64,000 nt of DNA from assembly GCA_041320695.1 (NCBI GenBank), contig JBGGOQ010000003.1, forward strand, positions 124,001-188,000, written 5' to 3'. Origin of the DNA: Caldicellulosiruptoraceae bacterium PP1 (lineage in GTDB: Bacteria > Bacillota > Thermoanaerobacteria > Caldicellulosiruptorales > Caldicellulosiruptoraceae). Each line of letters starts with the position of its first letter. Position 1 is the first letter of the stretch. A program made the translations under genes and the position numbers. This document shows positions 1-6,661 of this stretch, one piece after another. Below the pieces are notes generated by a model that was given only the letters and a program-made list of their open reading frames with translations, made no database searches and had not been told where the DNA came from.

Positions 1-636
1 TGAAGAAGTTCCATCTAAAAACTTTAAATGTGCACCATGTGCTTCATCGACAATCAGAGATTTTTTATATTTATGGGCAATAGTAGATAAATAATCAATA
101 TTTTGTATAATTCCAAAATATGACGGTGATGTTATGAATATATATTTTGCATTTGAATTTTTAATAGTTTTTTCAAAGTTCTCAATATTATAATATGTAG
201 TTATACCAGTTTGATTATCATAATCTGGATAGATATATTCAACTCTTAAATTCATTAATTTCGCAGCTTCATATATACTTTTATGCGAATCTCGAGCAAT
301 AACTATTGTATCAAATGGTTTTGATAAACCAAAAATAATTGATTGGAGCAAATGTGTAGAACCTTGCAAAGAAACAAAGGAAAAATATGAGTTAAAATAA
401 CTTTTTATATCATACAAAAACTCTAAAATAGCTCCTTTAGGGTCAAGTAAATTATCAAACTCATCTGTTTCTGTAACATCAAAAAAAGGATAAACTCCAC
501 TAAGTGAATCTGGAAAAATCTTGATTAATCCCTTATGTCCTGGCATATGAAGTCTATCAAAGTTATAATTTAAAAGTTTTTTATATATTTTGCAATTACT
601 TAATATTTTCTCTATATCTTTCGGGTCCAATTTCAT
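1..636 (-). CDS. Orn/Lys/Arg decarboxylase family protein (5' part; runs off the window)
   Basis: PLP-dependent decarboxylase of the fold-type I Orn/Lys/Arg family, which removes CO2 from a basic amino acid. I read 212 codons on the minus strand from ATG at 636; the gene continues past base 1. The N-terminus carries RLHMPGHKG, and the last visible residues include LIVDEAHGAHLKF, where the Asp contacts the PLP pyridine nitrogen in this family. The catalytic Lys would lie just beyond the edge. A site reading AAAGGAAGAG sits about 6 nt before the ATG, so this gene overlaps the 3' end of the fumarase gene by 41 bp and is probably co-transcribed and coupled. Substrate (lysine, arginine or ornithine) cannot be told from this part. 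Confidence 0.88.
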   Translation of the reverse strand, partial: MKLDPKDIEKILSNCKIYKKLLNYNFDRLHMPGHKGLIKIFPDSLSGVYPFFDVTETDEFDNLLDPKGAILEFLYDIKSYFNSYFSFVSLQGSTHLLQSIIFGLSKPFDTIVIARDSHKSIYEAAKLMNLRVEYIYPDYDNQTGITTYYNIENFEKTIKNSNAKYIFITSPSYFGIIQNIDYLSTIAHKYKKSLIVDEAHGAHLKFLDGTSS

Positions 637-1150
637 AGATATCTCTTCCTTTCGAGTCAATAGCCACAATGCAAGGTAGATTTTCTACAATTATTTCTCT
701 TATTGCTTCTGCACCTAAATCCTCAAAAGCAATTATCTTGTCAAATTTTATTTTTTCCTGAATAACTAGTGCTGCACCTCCATAAGTTGCTAAAAAGATT
801 GCATTGTTTTTAACTATGCTTTCTTTTATTTTACCATTTCTCTTGCCTTTCCCAATCATTATTTTAAGACCTTTTTCAAGAAGAAGTGGCGTATATTTGT
901 CCATACGTCCAGCTGTTGTCGGACCGCAAGGACCAATTATTTCATCTGGAGTTGCTGGGCAAGGCCCCATATAATATATTGCACTATTTATTAATTCAAT
1001 AGGCAATTTTTGATTATTAAGTATCATTTCATATAATCTTTTATGAGCTGCATCCCTTGCAACAAATATTTTGCCTGTAAGTAATATTTCTTCCCCAACT
1101 GATAAATTTCCTATTGAATTAATATCATCTGGTAAAATTATTTTCTTCAT
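596..1150 (-). CDS. Class I (Fe-S) fumarate hydratase / tartrate dehydratase, beta subunit
   Basis: 184 aa, the usual size of a separate C-terminal (beta) subunit of the oxygen-sensitive [4Fe-4S] fumarases and L-tartrate dehydratases, which interconvert fumarate and malate. The family signature GPCGPTTAGRMD lies at about residues 73-84. The beta subunit binds substrate but needs an alpha subunit for the cluster. No alpha gene is adjacent: upstream is a ferredoxin with its own terminator, downstream the decarboxylase. Start ATG at 1150 follows TTGGAGGATAACA. Fumarase is more likely than tartrate dehydratase in a fermentative Clostridium, but sequence alone does not settle it. Confidence 0.85.
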   Translation of the reverse strand: MKKIILPDDINSIGNLSVGEEILLTGKIFVARDAAHKRLYEMILNNQKLPIELINSAIYYMGPCPATPDEIIGPCGPTTAGRMDKYTPLLLEKGLKIMIGKGKRNGKIKESIVKNNAIFLATYGGAALVIQEKIKFDKIIAFEDLGAEAIREIIVENLPCIVAIDSKGRDIYEIGPERYRENIK

Positions 1151-1178
1151 TGTTATCCTCCAATATATAAAATTCTAT

Positions 1179-1211
1179 AAAAAAACCGGGTTAATCTTAC
1201 CCGGCTTTTTT
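1179..1211 (-). terminator. Intrinsic terminator after the ferredoxin gene
   Basis: On the minus strand GCCGGGTAA, a short loop and TTAACCCGG form a stem followed by a T run. It ends the ferredoxin transcript before the fumarase gene. The A run on the other side would let it work in both directions. Confidence 0.8.
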
Positions 1212-1216
1212 ATAAA

Positions 1217-1390
1217 CTATTCTCTTGGTTTTGGTGCATCAACAGGACATACATTTGCACAAGCACCGCATGAAATGCATTCTTCTTCATTTATAACATA
1301 CTTGCCTTCGCCTGCTGATATACATTGAACTGGGCATTCGCTTTCGCAAGCACCACATGAAATACAGTCATCAGTTATAAAATATGCCAT
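1217..1390 (-). CDS. 2[4Fe-4S] ferredoxin
   Basis: 57-aa clostridial-type ferredoxin, a small soluble electron carrier. Two CxxCxxCxxxCP cluster motifs are present, CISCGACESECP at residues 9-20 and CISCGACANVCP at 38-49, related by the usual internal duplication. ATG at 1390 is preceded by AAAAAGGAGGCATTACT. It stands alone between cimA and the fumarase beta gene, with a terminator after it and a 5' region of about 180 bp before it. It is the likely redox partner for the ferredoxin-dependent enzymes elsewhere in the window (2-oxoacid oxidoreductase, Ech hydrogenase), although that pairing is inferred. Confidence 0.95.
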   Translation of the reverse strand: MAYFITDDCISCGACESECPVQCISAGEGKYVINEEECISCGACANVCPVDAPKPRE

Positions 1391-1457
1391 AGTAATGCCT
1401 CCTTTTTAAAATTTATTGAACTAATCCTTACAATTTATCCCATAAGGATTGTTCTTT

Positions 1458-1495
1458 GTGCAAAGTCTAAGTGCTTATTTTTCTTAGTCTTGCAC
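1458..1495. repeat. Imperfect inverted repeat upstream of the ferredoxin gene
   Basis: Arms GTGCAAAGTCTAAG (1458-1471) and CTTAGTCTTGCAC (1483-1495) are complementary except at the centre of the stem. It lies between cimA and the ferredoxin gene and has no T run after it on the minus strand. It could be an operator or leader structure for the ferredoxin gene, or a weak 3' structure for cimA. Confidence 0.4.
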
Positions 1496-1568
1496 TAAAA
1501 TTATTTTAGCACATCATTTTATTTTTATCAATTAATATAAATATTAAATAATCTTTCACAAATAAATA

Positions 1569-3146
1569 TTAGTTATTTTTTTCTTTACAAAGCTTATATT
1601 CAAGCGAATCAACCAATGCAATCCAGCTTGCTTCAACAATGTCGCTTGAAACTCCAACAGTTGTCCATGTGTCTTTGCCATCAGATGATTCAATAAGAAC
1701 CCTTACCTTTGCCGCTGTTGCTGTCTCTGCATTAAGAACCCTCACCTTATAATCTATCAAATGTACCTCTTTCAATTCTGGGTAAAATCTTTCTAAAGCT
1801 TTCCTTAATGCTCCATCCAATGCATGAACTGGGCCGTCTCCTTCTGCTGCTGTTATAGCATTTACTCCATCAACTGCAATTTTTACAATAGCTGAGGATG
1901 AATATTTTTCTCTTGCAGGTTCGTCAATAAGAACTTTGAATTCCTTTAGTTTAAAGAATGGTTCATAAAGCCCAAGTTTTTTTCTTATTAACATCTCAAA
2001 AGAAGCTTCTGCAGACTCAAACTGATATCCTTCATTCTCCAATCGTTTTAATTCTTCAATAATCTCAAATGTTTGCGGTGAATCCTTTGTTATAGTAGGA
2101 TCAATTTCTTTTATTTTATCAACAACAGTGCTTCTACCAGCTACTTCTGATAATACAATTCTTCTTTTATTACCTACTATTTCTGGATTGACATGTTCAA
2201 ATGAAATTGGGTTTTTCTTAACTGCATCTATGTGCATACCTGCTTTATGCGTAAAAGCAAAAGCACCAACATAAGGTGCACGTTCATAAGGAACCATATT
2301 TGCAATTTCAGAAATGTATCTTGAAACGCTTGTGAGATTTTTAATGTTTTCTAAAGGAATACATTGATATCCTAATTTTAATTGTAAATTTGGAATTAAA
2401 GTTGTAAGGTCAGCATTTCCACATCTTTCACCATATCCATTAAAAGTGCCTTGAACTTGTCTAGCTCCTGCTAAAACAGCCATAATTGAGTTTGCAACGG
2501 CCATACCTGTATCATTATGGCAATGTATACCTATTTGAACCTTTGGAAACATTTCGGTTACTTCTTTTGTAATCTGATAAATCTCCATTGGAAATGTTCC
2601 ACCATTTGTATCGCAAAGATCTAGCGAGTCAGCTCCAGCATCAAAAGCTGATTTTAGTGTTTTTATTGCATATTCTTTATTGTTTTTGTATCCATCAAAA
2701 AAATGTTCAGCATCAAATACCACATATTTGCCCAATTTTTTCAAATAATAAATTGTTTCATAAATCATTGATAGATTTTCATCTTCACTTGTTTTTAGAA
2801 CCTCTTTAACATGAAAGTCCCATGATTTACCAAATATCGCTACTGCATCAGTCTCTGCGGATATAAGTGACTTTAGGTTAGCATCATCTTCTGGTTTAAT
2901 GCCAACCCTTCTAGTGCTACCAAATGCTATTAATTTTGCATTCTTCAATTGCATTTTCTTTACTCTTGAAAAAAATTCTTGATCTTTGACATTTGACCCA
3001 GGATTACCAGCTTCAATAAAAGAAATGCCAAACTTATCTAACTTTTCAACAATTTTAAGTTTATCTTCTAAAGAATATGAAATACCACCTGCTTGAGCAC
3101 CATCTCTTAATGTAGAATCATAAATAACAATTCTTTTGCTATCCAA
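1569..3146 (-). CDS. cimA: (R)-citramalate synthase
   Basis: 525 aa. Condenses pyruvate and acetyl-CoA to (R)-citramalate, the first step of the threonine-independent route to 2-oxobutyrate and isoleucine. The HMGL-like TIM barrel starts with IYDSTLRDGAQ (residues 8-18), has the metal-binding HCHNDTGMAVAN near 219-230, and GxGERCGNAD further on. The C-terminal third is the LeuA-type allosteric dimer domain. Length and the AQAGGISYS segment fit CimA better than 2-isopropylmalate synthase (LeuA). The 5' leader encodes an Ile-rich peptide and an attenuator, which independently supports a role in isoleucine synthesis. RBS is AAGGAGGG. Confidence 0.92.
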   Translation of the reverse strand: MDSKRIVIYDSTLRDGAQAGGISYSLEDKLKIVEKLDKFGISFIEAGNPGSNVKDQEFFSRVKKMQLKNAKLIAFGSTRRVGIKPEDDANLKSLISAETDAVAIFGKSWDFHVKEVLKTSEDENLSMIYETIYYLKKLGKYVVFDAEHFFDGYKNNKEYAIKTLKSAFDAGADSLDLCDTNGGTFPMEIYQITKEVTEMFPKVQIGIHCHNDTGMAVANSIMAVLAGARQVQGTFNGYGERCGNADLTTLIPNLQLKLGYQCIPLENIKNLTSVSRYISEIANMVPYERAPYVGAFAFTHKAGMHIDAVKKNPISFEHVNPEIVGNKRRIVLSEVAGRSTVVDKIKEIDPTITKDSPQTFEIIEELKRLENEGYQFESAEASFEMLIRKKLGLYEPFFKLKEFKVLIDEPAREKYSSSAIVKIAVDGVNAITAAEGDGPVHALDGALRKALERFYPELKEVHLIDYKVRVLNAETATAAKVRVLIESSDGKDTWTTVGVSSDIVEASWIALVDSLEYKLCKEKNN

Positions 3147-3167
3147 AAATATCCCTCCTTAAAATAT

Positions 3168-3197
3168 AAAAAAACCCAGCCTGTGTAAAGCTGGGTT
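3168..3197 (-). terminator. Attenuator terminator in the cimA leader
   Basis: On the minus strand AACCCAGC (3197-3190), loop TTTACACAG, GCTGGGTT (3180-3173) and a T run. It sits between the leader peptide stop and the cimA RBS, so it must be bypassed for cimA expression. Bases 3174-3185 can instead pair with bases 3227-3243 at the end of the leader ORF. Confidence 0.88.
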
Positions 3198-3225
3198 ATA
3201 TTTATATATAATTATTAAAATTTAT

Positions 3226-3324
3226 TCACAGGCCCAATTGGGTGCATTTATATATTATATTGTTGATAAATTTAATCACTGATATTTTTAAGATTATACT
3301 TTTGCATATTCGTATTATTATCAT
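3226..3324 (-). CDS. Isoleucine-rich leader peptide controlling cimA
   Basis: 32-codon ORF from ATG at 3324 to TGA at 3226, with AAAGGGGTG seven bases before the start. It encodes 11 isoleucines, beginning M-I-I-I-R-I, with further Ile pairs at residues 10-11 and 23-24. The last codons and stop overlap the strand that can pair with the terminator. Stalling at Ile codons would leave 3227-3243 free to form the antiterminator; full translation would cover it and let the terminator form. This is the classical ribosome-mediated attenuation layout, matched to the pathway of the downstream enzyme. The peptide itself probably has no function. Confidence 0.85.
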   Translation of the reverse strand: MIIIRICKSIILKISVIKFINNIIYKCTQLGL

Positions 3325-3358
3325 AATTTGCACCCCTTTGGAAGAATTTATTTTTATT

Positions 3359-3387
3359 ATTTTACACAGATTTAAAAGATTTGTAAA
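3359..3387 (-). promoter_or_regulatory. Sigma-A type promoter of the cimA leader
   Basis: TTTACA (3387-3382), 17-nt spacer, TAAAAT (3364-3359) on the minus strand, about 35 bp before the leader peptide start. Confidence 0.6.
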
Positions 3388-3413
3388 GAGTTTAAATTAT
3401 ATTTTCTAAATAG

Positions 3414-3443
3414 TTGATTTGAATACTGTTGTTATGTTACAAT
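3414..3443 (+). promoter_or_regulatory. Likely promoter of rpmB
   Basis: TTGATT (3414-3419), 18-nt spacer, TACAAT (3438-3443), with the extended -10 TGT just upstream, about 43 bp before the rpmB start. Confidence 0.5.
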
Positions 3444-3485
3444 AGATATGCTCTGTTTTAAGTTTTGCGAAGGAGGGATAAGAAA

Positions 3486-3671
3486 ATGGCAATGTGCGAA
3501 ATTTGCAATAAAAAAGTTGTTTTTGGTAATCAAGTTAGCCACTCAAATAGAAAAACTCGTAGAACATGGAGACCAAACGTTAAGAAAATCAAAGTTTTAA
3601 TAAATGGTCATAGCAAAAGAATGTATGTTTGTACAAGCTGCATAAAAGCAGGTAAAGTTGAAAGAGCATAA
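3486..3671 (+). CDS. rpmB: 50S ribosomal protein L28
   Basis: 61 aa, normal L28 length, basic. Begins MAMCEICNKKVVFGNQVSHS, and has two Cys pairs (CEIC, CTSC) as in zinc-binding L28 forms. Start ATG at 3486 is set by CGAAGGAGGGATAAGAAA; an in-frame TTG at 3465 lies before the RBS and is not used. Part of the large ribosomal subunit. It converges on spoVM, with which it shares a terminator region. The same neighbourhood (spoVM next to rpmB) is known in Bacillus subtilis. Confidence 0.97.
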   Translation: MAMCEICNKKVVFGNQVSHSNRKTRRTWRPNVKKIKVLINGHSKRMYVCTSCIKAGKVERA

Positions 3672-3673
3672 GA

Positions 3674-3707
3674 AAAGAGTTCAAGATAATATTATCTTGA
3701 ACTCTTT
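3674..3707. terminator. Bidirectional terminator between rpmB and spoVM
   Basis: Perfect 34-bp palindrome centred at 3690/3691, starting AAAGAGTTCAAGATAAT, flanked by A and T runs. The spoVM stop codon (3706-3708) overlaps its edge. Confidence 0.85.
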
Positions 3708-3786
3708 AATTTTGATCACTTATCTTAAATAGTTTTTTTATTAGTTTGCTGAAAATTTTGGGCATTTTTAAAACCATTATTCTCAT
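3706..3786 (-). CDS. spoVM: Stage V sporulation protein M (SpoVM)
   Basis: A 26-residue amphipathic peptide, exactly the length of B. subtilis SpoVM, which binds convex membrane on the forespore and anchors the coat basement layer. It has the same K7-x-P9-K10 core near the N-terminus and a basic helix LIKKLFKI. GGAGG lies 9 nt before the ATG at 3786. The ATG overlaps the TGA of the upstream 58-aa ORF (ATGA), so the two are translationally coupled. Position beside rpmB matches B. subtilis gene order. Identification rests on length, motif and neighbourhood. Confidence 0.82.
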   Translation of the reverse strand: MRIMVLKMPKIFSKLIKKLFKISDQN

Positions 3787-3959
3787 ATCTTGAATCCTCC
3801 ATCTTTAAAAAATAAAAAACATCCACACCCAATTAATGCTAAAGCCAATATCAGTACTAATATCCATGGTGGCATAATAATTGCTATTAGTAATCCAATG
3901 CCTATCAATATTAAAACAAAACCAATGAATCTTTTTCTAAAATAATTTTTTTTGCTCAT
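3783..3959 (-). CDS. Small two-helix membrane protein upstream of spoVM
   Basis: 58 aa: a basic N-terminus (MSKKNYFRKR), then two hydrophobic segments at about residues 11-28 and 32-51 separated by MPPW, and a short polar tail. No known domain recognised. An in-frame stop directly precedes the ATG at 3959, so the start is fixed, although the RBS is weak. It overlaps spoVM by 4 bases and probably shares its transcript, which suggests a sporulation role; that is inference only. Confidence 0.6.
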   Translation of the reverse strand: MSKKNYFRKRFIGFVLILIGIGLLIAIIMPPWILVLILALALIGCGCFLFFKDGGFKI

Positions 3960-4050
3960 CTAATAATTTTATATTAAGGCTTAGTTTATTATATTCATAA
4001 TATTTTTAATTTGTGATTATTTTTATTATATATAATTCTAATCGGAATAG

Positions 4051-4079
4051 TTGACAATGATAAATATATTTATTATAAT
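4051..4079 (+). promoter_or_regulatory. Consensus sigma-A promoter of the iron permease gene
   Basis: TTGACA (4051-4056), 17-nt spacer, TATAAT (4074-4079): both hexamers and the spacing are at consensus. The TTG of the -35 box could be mistaken for a start codon of the permease. Confidence 0.88.
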
Positions 4080-4080
4080 T

Positions 4081-4099
4081 GATAATGATTTTCAATTTC
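4081..4099 (+). promoter_or_regulatory. Fur-like operator
   Basis: GATAATGATTTTCAATTTC matches the classical 19-bp Fur box (GATAATGATAATCATTATC) at 15 of 19 positions and starts 1 bp after the -10 hexamer, where a bound repressor would block transcription. Confidence 0.65.
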
Positions 4100-4122
4100 A
4101 TTTAATTAACGGAGGTATTAAA

Positions 4123-4830
4123 ATGCTTAATGGATTTATAATTTCTTTTCGTGAGGTTTTTGAAATAATACTTATTGTTGTCTTAATACTTGGTTTCATA
4201 AACTCAACAAAAACACAAAATCTTAAAAAGAGTCTTATTATTGGTACAACACTTGGTATCCTTGTAAGTTTTATATTTGGTATTATTGCATTTAATCTAA
4301 ATGAAGCATTTAAAGAAGTATCTGAAGCTTTCGAAATTATAACAAAAGGCATCTTATTTATACTTATCACATCATTTATTGTATATTCTATTAAAATTGT
4401 TAGATCAGATATATCAAAACAAATTACAGATAATATCTCAAAACATAAAACATTATCGTTGGGTATTTCACTAGTTTCTTTTTTCAACGTTTTGCGTGAA
4501 GGTATTGAGCTAAGTGTATTTCTATTGACTAGCTTTATAACCAATAGAGATATGAATATTTTTTGGGGAGTAATTTTAGGAATAACCTTTTCTTTATTTC
4601 TTGCATTTGTTATATTTAAATTTTCTATTAAAATAAATTTTAATTGGTTATTTAAGATAATAAATATAATTTTAATAATTGTATCTGCCGGAATATTTAA
4701 AGATATTTTGGAAGAGATAAGTAAAGAGATTTTTAAATCAGATAATAATACATTATTAATATTACCTGGTATTTATATAATGGTTTTAGTCTATATGCTA
4801 TTTATTAACAAAAATAGAAAGCTGGAATAA
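4123..4830 (+). CDS. FTR1 family iron permease
   Basis: 235 aa with seven or so hydrophobic segments. Two REGxE-type motifs that bind iron in FTR1/EfeU permeases are visible: REVFE (residues 10-14, Gly replaced by Val) and REGIE (125-129). Start ATG at 4123 is chosen for the RBS AACGGAGGTATTAAA; longer frames start inside the promoter. Transports iron across the cytoplasmic membrane. The usual partners EfeO (cupredoxin) and EfeB (peroxidase) are absent, so this is a stand-alone permease. A Fur-like box overlaps the transcription start, so iron repression is expected. Confidence 0.85.
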   Translation: MLNGFIISFREVFEIILIVVLILGFINSTKTQNLKKSLIIGTTLGILVSFIFGIIAFNLNEAFKEVSEAFEIITKGILFILITSFIVYSIKIVRSDISKQITDNISKHKTLSLGISLVSFFNVLREGIELSVFLLTSFITNRDMNIFWGVILGITFSLFLAFVIFKFSIKINFNWLFKIINIILIIVSAGIFKDILEEISKEIFKSDNNTLLILPGIYIMVLVYMLFINKNRKLE

Positions 4831-4850
4831 TTAATATTCCAGCATCTTTT
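4821..4850. terminator. Terminator between the iron permease and hydrolase genes
   Basis: GCTGGAATA (4821-4829) and TATTCCAGC (4835-4843) form a stem followed by CATCTTTT. It serves the plus-strand permease and lies at the convergent end of the hydrolase operon. Confidence 0.75.
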
Positions 4851-5607
4851 ATTTACTTAAAAATTCTACAGTAAAGTTTATTACACTTTTTTCCCATTCA
4901 TATTTGTTAAAGGTATGATCTGCACCATCAATTTTTATAAATGTAGCTTTTTCCCCTAAAATCTCTTTATATTTTTCTCCAACTGTTATAGGTACTGCAG
5001 TATCATTGGTGCCATGTAAAATTAATACTTGATTTGGGTATTTTGATATCATATCAAAAAAGTCATAGTTTTGTAAATCCAAATAAAATTCTTTTGATAA
5101 AATTAAACCACCTAAATCTAAATATCCTATTGTTTTAACCTGTTGGTTGTTTTCAACTATATTTTTTGCAATCTCCAACATATTCCCTGCCGGTGCCCAT
5201 AATACAACCTTATTCAACTTTTCTTGATAATATCCAGCTAAATATGAAGAAATAGCACCGCCAAGTGATAGCCCTACTATTGATACCTTACTTTTATCAA
5301 CAAATGGTAAAGAAAATAAATAATCAACAATAATTTTAGCATCTTCAATTTCTTTTGAAACAGTCATATCAAAAAAATCTCCATCGCTTTCGCCAGATCC
5401 AGCAAAATCAAACCTTATACTTGCTATTCCTTGTTTTTCTAGTTCTCGTGATAGCTTTACAAAAATAAAGTGCGGTTCCATTCTATTGCCAGTAAAACCA
5501 TGAAAAATAGCAACAGCAGGAATAGTCCCTTCAAAGTTGTCTGGAATATGTAGATATCCTCTTAAAACTTTTCCCTCTTTGTTTGTAAGTTCAATATGCT
5601 TTTGCAT
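4849..5607 (-). CDS. Alpha/beta hydrolase (S33 / esterase-like)
   Basis: 252 aa. Nucleophile elbow GLSLGG (Ser in G-x-S-x-G), an oxyanion segment FHGFTGNRMEPH, and a C-terminal DGADHTF with the catalytic His. No signal peptide, so cytoplasmic. The family includes small esterases such as cinnamoyl/feruloyl esterases and monoacylglycerol lipases; the substrate is not known. ATG at 5607 follows GGAGGGAATTTTG. It is the last gene of a closely packed minus-strand run, 24 bp after the LacI-type regulator. Confidence 0.85.
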   Translation of the reverse strand: MQKHIELTNKEGKVLRGYLHIPDNFEGTIPAVAIFHGFTGNRMEPHFIFVKLSRELEKQGIASIRFDFAGSGESDGDFFDMTVSKEIEDAKIIVDYLFSLPFVDKSKVSIVGLSLGGAISSYLAGYYQEKLNKVVLWAPAGNMLEIAKNIVENNQQVKTIGYLDLGGLILSKEFYLDLQNYDFFDMISKYPNQVLILHGTNDTAVPITVGEKYKEILGEKATFIKIDGADHTFNKYEWEKSVINFTVEFLSK

Positions 5608-5631
5608 CAAAATTCCCTCCTACAAATTTAT

Positions 5632-6645
5632 TTAAATTGCTCTGCAAGTATCCCCTTCAATTAATTTATGCTCTACTAAGAGTCTTTTGTAAGTTTTATG
5701 AGGCTCAACAAGTTCTTTTAAAAGTAATTCTGCAGCATATTTACCAAGGTAAAAGACATTAATGTCAATTGTGGTTAGTTTTGGATATGATAACGTGGTA
5801 AAAATTGAGTTGTTAAAACCAATAATAGAAATGTCATATCCAATTTTTAAGCCTAATTCACGAGCAGCTCCAATAGTTGCAAATGATATTGTATCATCCA
5901 TACAAACAATAGCTGTTGGTCTATTTTTTAACATGAGTAATTCACGAGCTTTTTCATAAGAACTTTTTTCTTCTAATTCTGTAAATTTTACCATATCAGA
6001 GTCGAATTCAATATTATTCTTAGTTAGTGCCTGCTTATAACCTTCTAATCTATCTTGCGTTACAACTAAATTTTCAAAGCCACCAAGAAAACCTATTTGA
6101 GTATGTCCTAAGTTTATTAGATAATTTGTTGCATCAAACGAAGCTTTTTTGTTGTCGTTGTCAACCCAATTTATGCTTTCTTTATTTTTATAAGGAGTGC
6201 CAATAACAATAAATGGAAATTTAAGTTTCTTTAAATATTCAATAGAGTAATCATTTACTCTAGAAGATAATAGTATAATCCCATCTACTTTTCTACTTTT
6301 TATTAGATTTTCTAAACTTTTTTTCTCATTCTCAGGTGGTGATATATTTAATACCAAATCATATTCAGTCTCATTGATTACACTACATATCCCTGAAACA
6401 ACCTGATCAAAGAAAGTACCAGTAAGAACTTGCTCAACTTTTCTAGGCATAAATATACCAATCGCAAAAGCCTTTTTTTTGACTAAACTTTTTGCACTTG
6501 CATTCGGAATATATCCTAATCTTTCAACAACTTCCATTACTTTATCTATTGTTTCTTTACTTATCTTTGCATTTCCTGATAAAACCCTTGAAACTGTAGA
6601 AGGAGAAACATTGGCTTCACGTGCTATATCTTTTATTGTAACCAT
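5632..6645 (-). CDS. LacI family transcriptional regulator
   Basis: 337 aa. N-terminal LacI helix-turn-helix and hinge (TIKDIAREANVSPSTVSRVL at residues 3-22) followed by a periplasmic-binding-protein-like effector domain. Start ATG at 6645 is set by AAAGGAAGGATACTA; ten extra in-frame codons upstream lack an RBS. Most relatives sense sugars. It sits only 16 bp after the unknown membrane gene and 24 bp before the hydrolase, so it is probably read from the upstream promoter, and may regulate this cluster. It lacks the specific residues I would need to call it CcpA. Confidence 0.9.
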   Translation of the reverse strand: MVTIKDIAREANVSPSTVSRVLSGNAKISKETIDKVMEVVERLGYIPNASAKSLVKKKAFAIGIFMPRKVEQVLTGTFFDQVVSGICSVINETEYDLVLNISPPENEKKSLENLIKSRKVDGIILLSSRVNDYSIEYLKKLKFPFIVIGTPYKNKESINWVDNDNKKASFDATNYLINLGHTQIGFLGGFENLVVTQDRLEGYKQALTKNNIEFDSDMVKFTELEEKSSYEKARELLMLKNRPTAIVCMDDTISFATIGAARELGLKIGYDISIIGFNNSIFTTLSYPKLTTIDINVFYLGKYAAELLLKELVEPHKTYKRLLVEHKLIEGDTCRAI

Positions 6646-6661
6646 TAGTATCCTTCCTTTA

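Noticed and set aside
1071-1328. Plus-strand ORF across the fumarase start and ferredoxin gene
   Set aside because: It is a shadow of two well-supported minus-strand genes and crosses a terminator.
3147-3387. T-box riboswitch ahead of cimA
   Set aside because: No T-box sequence (AGGGUGGNACCGCG-like) or specifier-loop layout is visible; a translated Ile-rich leader ORF with its own RBS explains the region better.
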